Source of the DNA: Purpureocillium takamizusanense
Taxonomy: Eukaryota; Ascomycota; Sordariomycetes; Hypocreales; Ophiocordycipitaceae
Assembly: GCF_022605165.1 (NCBI RefSeq)
Contig: NC_063070.1
Coordinates: 2,356,001 to 2,420,000 of the forward strand
DNA length: 64,000 nucleotides
Direction of reading: 5' to 3'
Part shown: piece by piece, positions 24,679 through 36,618 of the stretch
How positions within the stretch are numbered: position 1 is the first letter of the stretch
Layout of the letters: every line of letters starts with the position of its first letter
Program-made: the position numbers and the translations under genes
Notes under the pieces: model-generated
What the model was told of the DNA's origin: nothing
The model's input: only the letters and a program-made list of their open reading frames with translations
Databases searched by the model: none

Positions 24679-25455
24679 TTAGACGTATGGCTTCGCCTTG
24701 GGGGGGTAGTCAAAGACAGGGCCAGAGTAAGTCCCGTCTTTGTTGTGGGTGATGGTGGCAATGGTTTGGCCGGACAGGGCCTTGGTGAAGTCGATGGTCG
24801 AGATCGTGCCGATGGTGGTGATGTCGACGGCCGTGCCTGGCGAGTAGTCTCCGGTCCCAACATAGTAGGTGACCTGGGGCGTGAGCACGTATTGCAAGCC
24901 AGGAAAGCCGCGCCAAACGGCGACGGGAACGACGTCGCCCTTTGAGTTCTGCTTGCCAAAACCACAGTAGACGGTGCCTGCGACGCTGAGGTTAGTCCGA
25001 AGCACGCCATCCATCCCATGCTTGTTTTAATACAACAGCGGAGACCTACTATATCTGTCCGGGTCGAATGTCTTGGTCTGGATGCCAAACGAATTGTCCT
25101 TGTCGGTGGTCCCAAAAGGCGCGACAAACTGCGGGCCGTCATTGACAATTTCCATGACGGGCACGGTGCCGGGCTTGTCCTTGCCCTTGAGCTCTACCGC
25201 GGCATAATCGCTTGTAGAGACGACCACGCCATAGTCGACGGGTTTCGGGGCCGTGCCACAGATGGCGTAGTTGGCGACCTTGACGTCGAACTCGGCTCTG
25301 CCGGAGGGGGAAGCCACGCCAGGGGACCGGACCCAAACATTGGTGTAGATTTTGCCAACCGAGGATGACGGTTCGGGGACTTCGTTGAAGAACATGTAGT
25401 TTCGTGTTTGCCCGGACTGGTTGAGGACCCGGACGAAATACTCGGCGGTGGCCAT
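24679..25455 (-). CDS. Conserved-looking beta-rich protein of unknown function
   Basis: Exons 25455-25050 and 24977-24679 with a 72 bp intron (GTAGGT donor, CTAAC branch, GCAG acceptor); 234 residues. The start ATG follows a T-run and gives MATAEYFVRVLNQSGQ. The sequence is rich in Val, Thr, Tyr and Gly with alternating hydrophobic residues, suggesting a beta-sandwich. There are no Cys pairs, signal peptide or membrane segment, so it is probably cytosolic. The C-terminus is Pro-rich (YPPKAKPY). I do not recognise the family. A TATAAA lies about 130 bp upstream of the ATG, which hints at inducible or strong expression. Confidence 0.75.
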
Positions 25456-27565
25456 TTTTTTTTTGGAGTTCGTGGACTGCGGCTTTGCTGAACTGAAGAC
25501 AGGATGTGATAGATAAGATGAGTTGCTGATGCTGTGATGTTCAGAAACAAACTAGAAGCTCCTTGTGGGATCGTTATGGCTCTTTATACTTGGCGCGTCA
25601 CGTCGACGCCCAACCTCAACACCACCGAGACCCAGTGAGTGAGGGAAATCTCATACTTGGTCTGTTCCCTCACACATCATGCCTAACGAGAGAGCAACTC
25701 CAACCGTGATGAGACAGAGGCGTCGAATGAAGACTAGAGTAGTCACCGCTCTCCGTGATATCTTGTGAGAAGCGCTGTGTCTCATGTTACACGACAGTAG
25801 CCCGGCACGCATCGCAACCAATGCTGAGGGCAAATATCCCTACGCGGTGAAACCCAGACGTCTTGCGGTGGAAGAAGTTGCCTGATGATTCTCCCCAGAG
25901 GCACACCGAGATCTTGCCCCGCTCGTTCACGGGCGGCTCAAGTGACGTTGAGGCTAGCTGAAAGCCGTTTCTGGAGACGAAGCCCGCCCTGATCTCATGC
26001 TCCATGTAAATCTTTGTGACGCCGCAAGGTGTATGGCGGGCGCAGCGGCGGCCGAAGCGACCCGCGTGCAGCAAGCACAGCCGCCAGGCAGGCCGACCCA
26101 ACGACTGGACGAGACCTCGACCCCCAATACTCTCCGTCGCAAGCGGTCAGTTTGACCCTTTTCGGATGCCAACATTGGATCGTGGCTCGCTGAAGACGGG
26201 CGGCGCGGGCCGTGTTTCGTAGGCCTGGCAGGCGTGAACTTTCCTCGACGGGAAAGCCGTGAAACATTTGACGTTTACTTCGTACCAGACATGACGGCCG
26301 AAAATGGCAGCGCAGCTTGCCACGGAACCCTCGAGAGGATAATATTTCCTCCATTTTATTTCCCTCAAGGGCCGATCTTTGACCAGGACACAGCTTGTGC
26401 ACTGCCGGGAGACGGGCACCATATTTGATCTGCTCTTTGCGTCTTGTGCGTGCAACCGAGGTCGGCCGTTTCCCACCACACCCTACGAAGTACACGTCCG
26501 CTGTATCAGCCAGCCCTATAATCGGGATTTTCCCGGGTATGCTTGGGTTGGACGCTGGGTTACGTACGACTACGGGCGTGCGAACCGACTCCGGCGCTCT
26601 GCTGAGATATCTTCTCGTCGACGTGCAGCAGATGGCCAGGATCAGATATGCGGCTGCCCACTCCCCCCCCACGCTGACAGCAGCAGGACGGCTCGGCAAA
26701 GCCCGTGGGGCAGAGAGCATCGGCTACGCACATATATACGTCCGTATGTATTGATCTGCCGAGGTGAGGCTGGGCCATTCACGCCACGAGGGGACGCCAA
26801 GGGCGCCTGCTCCCCTGAGGGTCGCATTCAATGTTGTGTGCGCTGAAGCCCTGGGTCGGGGCTCGAAAGCTGAGGGACGTCAGGCTCAGCATGGGATTCG
26901 CTCTCTTACAAATACTTTTTAGCACAGCCCCGGTCGCGAAGTCCTGACATGCACACTGGGCGTCAATTGAAATGACAAGTCATGGAGGTGATGGAAGTGG
27001 TTGTGAGAAGTTGTAGTAGGTTACAACAAGCATCGACAGATTGCTCAGCTGTGGTTCCTGTGAGATAACGCGTATCGGCGCGCGTCAGCTTACCTAGTAA
27101 CTTAGTTACTACCAACTTGAAAGCGGGAGCTACCAAGGTAGCGCAAATGAGCGCGAACTCGTACTCTGTACTATAGTCTCACTTCCACGTCCGGCCCGAA
27201 ACCCGACGGGGGGTTAAATTAGACCCAAGCAAACTAGCCGATGGCAACCCGGTCGCAGTCCAGGTCCGCCCAAGCCGCCCTACCCGCCCAGCGACGAACT
27301 CGTGCCGCCGATCTTTTCTTTCTCCCGCGTCATCAGAAAAAACCTCGACAAGGGGCCTGGACGGCTCCGTGGAAACCTAAGCGACAGACGAAACGACGTG
27401 GCCCGCCTTGAGCCGCTGTCGACGGCATTGACGGCATCAGAGACGGGGGCGACAACTCATGTCGCAGAACATCTGTCGACCGACGCACTCTCCCCCCTGA
27501 ACCTAGACCGGCACGGGAGAAACTTCTGCGCGCATCGCCAATCGTGCTTCCCGGCGGTCCTGCCA
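25456..27565. other. Intergenic region, divergent promoters
   Basis: No gene was found; it separates two genes transcribed away from each other. A minus-strand frame at about 25995-26720 has no family resemblance or coding bias. One copy of the decamer TACTTCGTAC lies at 26276. Confidence 0.5.
25583..25588 (-). promoter_or_regulatory. TATA box of the beta-rich protein gene
   Basis: TATAAA read on the minus strand, about 130 bp upstream of the ATG at 25455, at a typical fungal distance for a short leader. Confidence 0.45.
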
Positions 27566-28528
27566 ATGGCCAGCCAGGGGGCGCTGGCTGTGCCAGACCC
27601 TCGTCATGAACACCACGACCAACAGCAGCAGCAGCAACGCGGTGGGTTCCCGCCGCCAACGTCATCTGTGATCGCGGCGCGGGGCTCTGGCACCAACGGT
27701 GGCGGCAGCGGCACGAATGTCACGTCGTCCACCGGCGGCGACGATGACAAGTCCATCCAGCCCGAGAAATACACCTTTTACCGCGAGGGAACACCGCCGC
27801 CGCCGCCGCTGAGCGATGATGACGATGGCCGCGATCGAGGAGGCTTTGGCCCTTACGGCCACCACGGGCGGCCAGGGTGGCCCGTCGTCGGGGCGTACGA
27901 GTACGACTATACGTACGACCGCGTCGCTCCGCCAGCGCCGATACCGGTAGCGACGACATGTGGCGTCCGACGACGCACCTTTTGGATTGTGGTCGCTATC
28001 GCTGTCCTCCTCATCATCATCGGCGTGGGAGTCGGCGCGGGCGTCGGCGTCAGCGCTGCGGGGAGCAAAGACAAGGCGTCGCCGACCAGCGTACCTTCTA
28101 CGACGAGGTACGACCCGTCTCTTTTTGCATCTCTCGTCATTTTCTTGCCCATGTTGCTGACCAATCTCCCCAGTTCGTCGACGCCCAGCTCCACGGTAAC
28201 ACCCGCAACGACCGCCTCCGCGACGCCGTTGCCAGCCTGCCCGGCCGCCAACAACACCAAGTACACGGTCCCACGGACGAAGGCGACGTTCCTCCGCGTC
28301 TGCGGCATAGACTACAGTGGCGCGGGCCACGCCGTCGAGTTGGGCAGCGTCTGGACGGCGAGCATGCAGGAGTGCATGGCCAGCTGCGCGGGCCTGCCCA
28401 AGTGTACGGGCTGCAGCTGGGGCGTCATTGAGGGCGATGCGGGGAGCGACCACCGGTGCTGGCTCAAGGGAGAGCTGAAGACGAGCACGGCCGTGCGACC
28501 GGGTTGGGATTTTGCAATTCTGCAGTAA
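27566..28528 (+). CDS. Single-pass membrane protein with C-terminal apple/PAN-like domain
   Basis: Exons 27566-28107 and 28174-28528; 298 residues. The start is the first ATG in an otherwise open frame. The N-terminal half (about 1-130) is low-complexity and polar, with Gln, Gly and Pro runs and an Asp run, and no signal peptide. One hydrophobic segment (FWIVVAIAVLLIIIGVGVG and onward, about residues 137-160) is followed by a Ser/Thr/Pro-rich linker and a Cys-rich region (CGIDYSGAGHAVELG, MQECMASCAGLPKCTGCSW, RCWLKGELK) resembling apple/PAN folds. The N-terminus is probably cytosolic and the Cys-rich domain outside, as in fungal wall-sensor-like proteins; ligand unknown. The 66 bp intron (GTACGA donor, CTGAC branch, CCCAG acceptor) is a multiple of three without a stop, so an unspliced form also translates. 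Confidence 0.75.
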   Translation: MASQGALAVPDPRHEHHDQQQQQQRGGFPPPTSSVIAARGSGTNGGGSGTNVTSSTGGDDDKSIQPEKYTFYREGTPPPPPLSDDDDGRDRGGFGPYGHHGRPGWPVVGAYEYDYTYDRVAPPAPIPVATTCGVRRRTFWIVVAIAVLLIIIGVGVGAGVGVSAAGSKDKASPTSVPSTTRYDPSLFASLVIFLPMLLTNLPSSSTPSSTVTPATTASATPLPACPAANNTKYTVPRTKATFLRVCGIDYSGAGHAVELGSVWTASMQECMASCAGLPKCTGCSWGVIEGDAGSDHRCWLKGELKTSTAVRPGWDFAILQ

Positions 28529-29109
28529 GAGTAGGGATACCCAAGGGACTGATGATGAAGACGTGATGCGGCTTGTTATGTGGGGTGGCGGCAGAGTTTC
28601 TGTCGTGATGAATTGATGCATGATTTGACGACAGGAGATATTGTAGAGTAGACCCTATTCTAATGTAATGGCTATCTTCACTTCGCGATGTTGTATTATT
28701 TTTTTTCCCCCGCTGCGAAGAGATATTGCGTATGGGTTGCTGGAGCTGACGACCGTGAAGATGTTCGCAAAAGGCGCAGTTCCGACAACTAGCACGGCAC
28801 GCATCGCCTTCCCTAACGGGTCTTTCGGTTCGCCGCGATGTCAGGGGTTTGCTTCTCTGTATTTGTCCGCAACAGGCCGTCAAGCCCCGCTTTGGATCGT
28901 GAATTCCACGCCCTATTCAAAAATGACTTCGCGCACGGCACATCGTGAGGTGCTCACCCCCCCCCTCAACCTTTGACGACCATCTATCTAGCCTATACTG
29001 AGTCATCGTCGCGCCAGCGGTGGACCCCCTAACCCGATTGCATGTCTGCTTGCGCTCTCCCCTATCCTCCACTCTTCAATTGATTCCTCGTCGTTGGGAT
29101 TCGGGGAAC
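28529..29109. other. Intergenic region
   Basis: It holds the 3' flank of the membrane protein gene and the promoter of the acetyltransferase gene. Nothing else was seen. Confidence 0.5.
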
Positions 29110-30337
29110 ATGGGCCAAGTCATTGTCAGGAGGCCGGGCACGATGCGCGCACAGAAGCAGGTCTTCGCGACAGCGCCGCAAGGGCTCATCGAGCTGCTCA
29201 CAGCTCATCTTCCGACGTCTTTGACAATCCTAAGACGCCTGCAATTTGCTGCTCGTTCCAAGCCCTCCCCCACCGGGCGGGTGCTGTTTGTTGCTGACCA
29301 AAACCTCACCTTTGACAAGGCCGCACCGAGTTTCCCCAGCAAGTTTACCGTCATGTACAGTGACTTTTCTGTGTCAACCGAGACGCAGATGTTCCTGTAC
29401 TCGACCCTGGAAGACAAGCCCCCAATGACATACACGGCTGAGGATCGCGCCGTGTACGAGGAGCAATTTCTAGCTATCGTTGATGAGCTCATCCGCCTGC
29501 GCAACGAATTCGACCCAGAGGGCACGTGTCCAACGGCGATGCTTCTAGGCAGTGTGCATGCGGACGTGTGCTCCATCCTAGAAAAGACTGGCCGTGTATT
29601 CCCCCGACCGACCGGTTTATACGACAAGTGGCTGTTCCGGGTCGAGGACTTGCCTCGCGCCGAGTCGCCGCTGCCGCAAGGAATGCATTGGGGGCACGCA
29701 AGCTACTCAGATTGCGAGATTGTGGTTTCGCGGACGGACATTCCACGCACAGCGTACGTTTTGATATTGCAAGCCATCTCTGCTGTCTGTTCCTCAGAAA
29801 TTGACCACTTCTTGCTTCAGAGCGACTCTCTCCAAGCTGCAGAGTTCTCTCATAAAGCTCGATGATGGAACACCCATAGCATGGGCGTTTTTAGGTAGGA
29901 ACCCGAGTTGCCCTGGGGTGAGCTGAGCCGGGAGGACCAAGCACGGAGCTGACCGCGGACTTGAGGCAACTAGGCGTCGACGGATCATTACAAAGTGTGC
30001 ATTGTGAGGTACGTCACTCTCCAAAAGAAAGCCTCGCTACGAAGCCGCGTAACTGATTTTTGACAGGCTGGGCATCGAAGAATGGGGCTGGCTAAAAGGG
30101 TGGCGGGAAGGCTCCTCCGTGAAAACGCGGAAGAGTTGGCTCCTGACGGCTGGTCTTGCGCGGATGTGTCTGCAGATAATGTTGCAAGTCGCGCCATGTG
30201 CAAGAGCCTGAACGGTAACATAAAGCCTCGGTGGGTTGTATCATGGTGAGTGAAGCTGCCTTGTCTTCCCCTTGACTCAAAATGCGAGTGCTAACTGAGG
30301 CAGGGTGTTATTGGAGTTAGCTGAGACAATGTGCTGA
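29110..30337 (+). CDS. GNAT-type (FR47-like) N-acetyltransferase
   Basis: Five exons: 29110-29753, 29821-29894, 29974-30008, 30067-30245 and 30304-30337, with introns of 67, 79, 58 and 58 bp. All phases agree and give 321 residues. The joined C-terminal half reads as a GNAT/FR47 fold: SSLIKLDDGTPIAWAFLG, then VDGSLQSVHCE, then the acetyl-CoA-binding AGHRRMGLAKRVAGRLL, and a terminal strand with NVASRAMCKSLN and WVVSWVLLELAE. The acceptor substrate is unknown. The N-terminal 210 residues hold a region with LLGSVHADVCSILEKTG and PLPQGMHWGHASYSDCEIV, as in fungal relatives I recall. The start at 29110 is the first ATG; a later Met (MRAQKQVF) is possible. The short third exon (35 bp) would be easily missed. 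Confidence 0.82.
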
Positions 30338-32341
30338 TTGAGTACTGCGTATATCGCGTATGCCGTTCGCGCCCACCAGATGCATCTGCTGCATTGAACG
30401 TGCTGTGAGCTAGTTAGACCTTACGAGCCTTGTTCGTTGGGTGGGTTTGAGCCGAGGTCCTATTCAGTACATCTAGGCAATAGGCTATGAGATTACGTGT
30501 ATTGAAGTAACGCCATAGAACGAGGAAAGTCGCAATAGATGCCAGTATATATTAGCCAACACGTCTGTGCTTCATCAGGCTTCGACAAGCCAATTAGAAC
30601 ATGAAGACCCTTTAAGGTACGAAGTACATGTATGTCGGAACCAGCGGTGTCCCCCCCCCTTCCCCCTCTTACCTCTCACGTATATTCCGCTGTTGCGGTG
30701 TTTTTCCGCTGACTCGCAAGGTACACCCTGCAACCTTGACCTTGACAGCCACTTCTTGACATCTGTTACACGGCGCTAAAGGATGATAACAGTGACCTCA
30801 GATACAGGGTCATGGATACAGCTCTTCGTTGCATGGTAGGCGCGTGGAACGGGAAGGGACAGAACGAAATTGATCACGGCCTTCATCTCAAGATCCACGT
30901 TGATTACGATAATGCTGCGGACAGGCGTGGACTGATCGGGCTTGAAGCATGCACTCTCATGGCCCTTGAGGAGTGGCATTACCGTCCACTCCCGGTGATA
31001 GGCACTACAGTCCGCAGGCTCGCTGACCTGGAAGATAATATTCTCGCAAAGATCGGCTGCAGGCAGAGATGACGGGTTTGAAGGTTCTCACTGGCTGTAG
31101 TGCGCGAGGTGAGACCCTCAGCTTTGTAGTTTCAAGCATAGAAGAACAGGCCACAACAAGGCGTCCTGAGCTATGGCTATGTCTGCGCGCCTGGGAGGCG
31201 GCAGCCCAACCGTCAATGAACAAGTTGTTTCGCTACTTCAACTGCCCAACACCATATCTACCCAGATAAATCAAGGCGCTGATTACAACACTATTGAACA
31301 TGAAGGGCGGTCTAGCGCTGATGTGCTATCAACCCTGAAGCCAGGATAGGACTTATCATGTGTACATGTACGGCCATGGGAATCAGCCTTGGATACAGTA
31401 TAATGCTTGAAACTGCCTTCCTAGATTCTGTGAAAATGACGCAAAGGCTTTCGATGCTGTGGCGTTGATGATGCTGCTTCAATCAATCCGACGGAGGAGG
31501 TCAGTGGATATGAACGCGTAAGGGCTCCTCTTGCCGGCGGGATAGTGGCAGCGCCGAATGTTTTGCGGAGAATGATGAGAAGAGATCGTATGACTACTGA
31601 CGACTCGGTGGTGCTGTTCACTAGGCGCGATTGGGAGGCGACGAGCTGGGAGGCGTGGGGTTGACCATTCAACTTGAGTCATGGCATTTCATGCTACCCA
31701 ATCGAGACATCCCGCTCGTGTCTGGTCAGACTTTGGCCGCCGTTTCTTATTGGCTTCATTCCCTAGCTACTTTGAATTTCGGAACGTAGCAGCTCAATTA
31801 TAGAAAGTTACACATGCCGTCCATGTCTTTACACATAATATATCCAAGACTAGCCATGCCGACATAGAGTTTGGAACTGCGCGATAAAATAAATGAAAAA
31901 CAATCAAACCATACCACGTAAGTTGCATGTGAAGCGTTTTGTTGATATCGTTTGCCGGGAACAACAGCTTTGATGCCTGACTAACGGTGCCGTGGACCTA
32001 ACCATACATGTACATACCGGTTCAAGATGGGTACTCCAAGAGCCTGATGTGTGTTGTAGGATACACCGCTGTACCGTGCTGTCGCCGTTTGCAGCAACAA
32101 TCTTGAGGAACAAAGGGAAGCTCTTTGATCAATGATGCTATTATGGGCTACCGACGTATTGATGTTGACTCTGTAAGTGATGGAGGCGCTTCCTTCAAGT
32201 GCCATAGCCCTGAGCGTTGCTCTCCGGGTAAACGGAACAAAGGGGGGCTAAGAAAGGGAACCTCTAAGACACAACTAGAGAGGAGACATATCATCGCGAG
32301 TGCCGACGGAGTGAGCCTTAACAAAGAGAAACGTTTGCCGT
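30338..32341. other. Intergenic region between two convergent genes
   Basis: It separates the acetyltransferase (plus) and the monooxygenase (minus). Two overlapping plus-strand frames at about 30812-31269 look mildly protein-like but have no recognised family and no clean gene model. Copies of GTACGAAGTA (30617) and GTACATGTAC (31362) are present. Confidence 0.45.
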
Positions 32342-34121
32342 TTAGATATATAGCGAGTTTAGATACATCTTGCAGTCCTCAATGTCCTTGCCCACAAGGC
32401 CAAGGTACATATCTGGGCGGACAACCACGGTGTACGGGTCCTCCGCGGTTGCCCAGTCTGCCCGGAACGTCTTACCTGTACCGCCATCTTGAATTGTGCC
32501 ATCTTCCGCGTTGCCAGGACTATCCAGCGGCAGGATTGTATGGACATCCGCAATGGCCTCATGGCCAAGCGGCACTCCCGCATACCTTCCAATGCTCAGC
32601 ACCAGAAACTTGCCGTACGTTGTATCATGGTACAAGCGGGAGCTTTCTTTGTTCAGTGTCCGTAGTACAACGTCTGGGCAGCGGTCTCCCGCATTCCAGA
32701 AGCTATGTCCGGACTCTTTGACCAGTGGTGAGCCCATACCCCGGTAGGACACACCCATACCTAACATACGGTCAGCAGCCGACGCGTGAGTGGGGCTGAG
32801 CACGAGATTTACCTGTAATGTATCCAGCGTTCTTCTCAATGGTGCCGACGTATTGCTTTGCCGTATGCACAGTGTCTCTCACCAGTGCGGCCGCGACGTC
32901 GATGACTCCCTGGGCCGTCTTTCGCCGCTCAGTGTCGTAGCTCCGAATCAGCGTCTCTGCGGCCCCATCCTTGAGACTTTCCCGGTTAGCTGCAGCCAGC
33001 CTCCATGCAAGGTTGAATGCATCGGATATTCCCGTGTTGAGCCCTTGTCCGCCGTTGACGGAGTGTACATGCGCCGCATCACCTGCGAGAATGACGCGCC
33101 CAGCGCCGTCCTTTGATACAAACGACGACGCGATACGCTCTTTGACATCAAAGGTGCTGTACCACTCTGTCTTCTTGAAGTCCACTCTGTACGGTGCAAG
33201 ATGCTCCTTGATGGATGCTTCCGCGCGCTCCTGTGTAACCTCGCCCTCCAAGAGAACATAGAAGCGACAGAGGCCGCGCTCACGCGGAATCCATGACACG
33301 CGTGACTGCCCATCAAGCTGAAACGTGATAATTTCAGGGCAGATGGGGAAGTCGGTGTCAATGAAGGTGTCTAACACGGCCCAGAGCATCTCGGGCTTGG
33401 TGCCGGTAAAGGTGACACCCATGGACTGGCGAACAGTGGATCGAGCACCGTCGGCTCCTACGGCGTATCTGCTTCGCACCTTGAAACCAGATTCGGTGAC
33501 CACTTCGACGCTTTCGTCATGTTCCAAGATGGACACGACCTGCTCGTTGTAGCGAACCAGCCCCTGGAGCCTCTGGCTCAGGATCTTTTCCACTACGGGC
33601 TGGCCGATCATGAGGAAGTTCTTGTGCAGGGTGTGCTCCAGGCCAACCCACCAAGTGTTTTGACGCGTCTTGAACTCGCCATCGCCGAATGTCGAACTGG
33701 CTGAATGGCTGTCAACGGGCTGGGTACATGTACTTGCTCTGGAAGGGAAGCAAAAGACTTACTATTACACTTGATGCCGAGGGGTAGTATATCATCAAGA
33801 ATCTTGGCGACTTCGAAGTACTGCTGGGTGCGCGCATTTAGGGCATCTGCACGCCCAAGTTCTAAACTTTTTGGTTTGCCATCTACCCATAAACGATCAG
33901 CTCTATCTATTCAGAGTCGGCCGTGGAGCAGACATACCGATGATGCACACCGAAACGCCGAGCTGATGAAGCAGATACCCGGTAAACAAGCCCGTAGGCC
34001 CTCCTGTGAAGGGGCATCATGTAAGTGAATGCACCAGACATAAGGATATTTTGCCTTGAGGCGTACCACCGACGATTGTCACGTCGACCGTGTGTGAATT
34101 GCCACTGTATCCGACCGCCAT
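32342..34121 (-). CDS. FAD-dependent monooxygenase, phenol hydroxylase/PHBH type
   Basis: Five minus-strand exons: 34121-34067, 34003-33938, 33882-33763, 33700-32813 and 32760-32342, with introns of 63, 55, 62 and 52 bp; 515 residues, all phases consistent. The Rossmann FAD motif is split by intron 1 and restored as VGGGPTGLFTGYLL. The DG motif is VGADGARSTVR and the second FAD motif is GRVILAGDAAHVHSVNGGQG. The C-terminal 130 residues resemble the thioredoxin-like domain of phenol hydroxylases (YTVVVRPDMYLGLVG). Group A flavin monooxygenases hydroxylate activated aromatics or tailor natural products using NAD(P)H and O2. The gene is transcribed away from the isocyanide synthase gene across a 2.5 kb region, so a tailoring role in that pathway is plausible but inferred. 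Confidence 0.92.
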
Positions 34122-36618
34122 ATTGCTGGAGTATTGAGACTGGTCTGGTGTAGGTGGTGTTTGCCTGTCTAAAGTGCAAGACTGGAACTGATCTGTCCAG
34201 GGGGAAATCGATGTACGATTGCCTTACTATTTGGTTAATCTGATATCCCGAATGACGTAGGACTTGATACAACAGCGCCCTCTTCACAGGTCCTGCAAGT
34301 TACAGATGGGGTAGTATTTCCCTTTTTGATGTCCGACCGACCTACTCGGGAGGTAGAGGGTAAGCATCGGGCAGGCACGGTGGGTCGAAGGCCGCTGCCG
34401 CCGCCGCAAGCTGGAGCCCTCACAAGGGTGTTTCAATTACATGCAGTTTCTGGACTGGTCACGATGCCGACGGGAGCCGCTTGCGTCTTGAAACTCGGCG
34501 ATCCCACGAGATCGCCTCGTGGCGGGCTCCTTGTGCTTGTGTAATCCATACACCAGACCCAGTGGATCTGAGTCTAGAAAGAACCCTAGAGGGGCGGCGC
34601 GGCACATCCTCTAGCGCCAGGGCCGTCTGTTAGTAGCATCGAGCCTTCTCTCAACTGTGCCTTGGGACGAAATGGAAAGTCCCGCCACCCGTCGACACCC
34701 AGCAGTGGGCCCGCCGACTGGATCATAATCCTATTTTTTGGGGCCACCCTCCCGGCTCCAGTCTCGCGTGGACATTTTCCTTCTCGAAGTTCATCTCTTC
34801 TATCGCCTCGTTCGCACTATGCCGCGTCACCCTGATCCGCCATGAATTTTATTGTGCCCATATCCATGTTCCTACGCGACTCAGTAAAGCGCCACAGTCG
34901 CACAATGCGTGAGCACAGCGCCGTGGTACGACGTATATGGAAGATCAATTGATGACGAAACACACCTGTCTCTCGCGGTATTCCCCGTCCAAGTCGGGAG
35001 GAGGCGGCGCTGTGCGTTTGTCGCCGAAACGCTAGGCATTGTATTGCGGAAAAGTTTGTACTGGCTTGCGCTCACGTCAGTTTGTAGGCGTTTTTACAAG
35101 CACCGGCGATCTCCTCATGCAGTTTGTAGCAGCGATATCCCGCGGCCCGTCACGGCAAACCTCTCCGCGAACGTGGTGAAGTTGAGGTCACGTTGCCGGT
35201 TCCACCGTTTGCGCCAAGCGCCAAGTGATTCGGACCATTCGAGGGTGAAGTAAACGGACGGAGTAGTTTATGCATACTGCACGTCAATGGCCGGGATCGT
35301 GCCCCATTCAGGCAACTCAATCGGCGACCACCTTTATGATCACCAGGGGTCCTTGCAGGTCACACAAGCCTTGATTGAGGGGGTACGGGTGGGTATGCAT
35401 TCGTGGATGTCAGAGCCCGAGGCTGACTCGAACAAACCAGGTCTTGTTATCTTCGCCGTGGGCTTGAGTCTGCATGTGGGCTGGCGATGTGCAAGGTGCG
35501 TGAAACCAGAAAGATGGCAAGGTCAGAGCATGTCGTTGAGGTCCTGGTTCCTCAATCCTACACATTTCGCTACTGCTTCTGACCCACCAGCGATGAACCC
35601 GAACTGGGGAACCGCCCGCCAAAGCCGATTTCACCGCGCGCGCGCATGCTCTTACTTGTTCGTACCTCGTGGGTAATCATTCCGTCAAAGCAACAGGAGC
35701 ATGTAAGTGGCAAGTGACACAAACCGACTCTACGACTGGAACATGTGAAATGCCCCACGCTGGCTGAACATCCTACTGAAAAGCCCCATGAGGCGGCTCA
35801 GCAAGTTCTCCTTACATGCCAAGAATGTGGTTTCAGTCAGTTGTTGGTGTCCGCTTCTGGGTGCTCCTTCGGTCTGCAATGGCGCGACGGCCTCGAACTA
35901 TGTAAGTTAGTCTACGCGAATTGCTCGGTGTACTGCTCCGCAAGAGGGAGCTCTTTCCAAAGTTTGACCGAGAAATTTCTCCCCAGTCGACTTTAGCGGT
36001 GGACATAAGCTGCGCCCTCCGCGCGCCACCACGCCTGGATTAGATGGATCGTGGCCTGCATGCAACGTCAGTCTTTGGGTGGAAGTGGGATAGGCGATTC
36101 TGGGCTCGAGGGACCCTCTTCCCCCCTGAGACTCCCGATTGTCAGCAGCCCATGATCCTACCGTCCCGTGAGGGCCCGCTCTCCTCATAGTCGTAGCGTA
36201 AGGATCTTGCTGCCGTGGGTCCAGGTCGCCGTCAGAGTGGAAGTACTGCCACTACAGACGATATCCGCCAAGGCACAGTGGCGCCGGTTCCATGGGCCGT
36301 TGTGCATCCTCGTAGCATTACAGCACGATGTCATCCCAAAACGAGCACACCTCCCGAATCCTTGGCGCAGGGAATAGAAATAGGAGCTTCCCCAAACGTC
36401 TCAAGTGCAACATCAGCATCTCGTCAGACCTGCAGGAGACCTGAATCCAGTATCAAGCGCCTCACCAAGTTACACTCGGCAGTTCCTTTTTGTAACCTCA
36501 ACCCACTTCCTTCGTCACCACCCTCCCTTCGCTCTCTCGCTTGTTGAGACTTAAGTCAAGACAATCCTGCTGTCTTTTACCCGACGAACCCCTTTCCGCC
36601 CTGTCTACAAATTTCAAC
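34122..36618. other. Shared divergent promoter region of monooxygenase and isocyanide synthase genes
   Basis: No coding region was found in this 2.5 kb. The two flanking genes point away from it, so it must carry both promoters. One TGAGCACA octamer is listed separately. No regulator gene lies between the two biosynthetic genes. Confidence 0.55.
34910..34917 (-). promoter_or_regulatory. Possible Mac1-type copper-response motif
   Basis: TGAGCACA here is the reverse complement of TGTGCTCA, the motif I recall for the Aspergillus fumigatus copper-starvation regulator AfMac1. Isocyanide synthase clusters in that species respond to copper. The same octamer also occurs at about 2897, 4302 and 23365 away from such genes, so this may be chance. 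Confidence 0.25.

Noticed and set aside
25995..26720. Minus-strand open frame of 241 codons
   Set aside because: No recognisable motif, composition is like random GC-rich sequence, and it lies between divergent genes.
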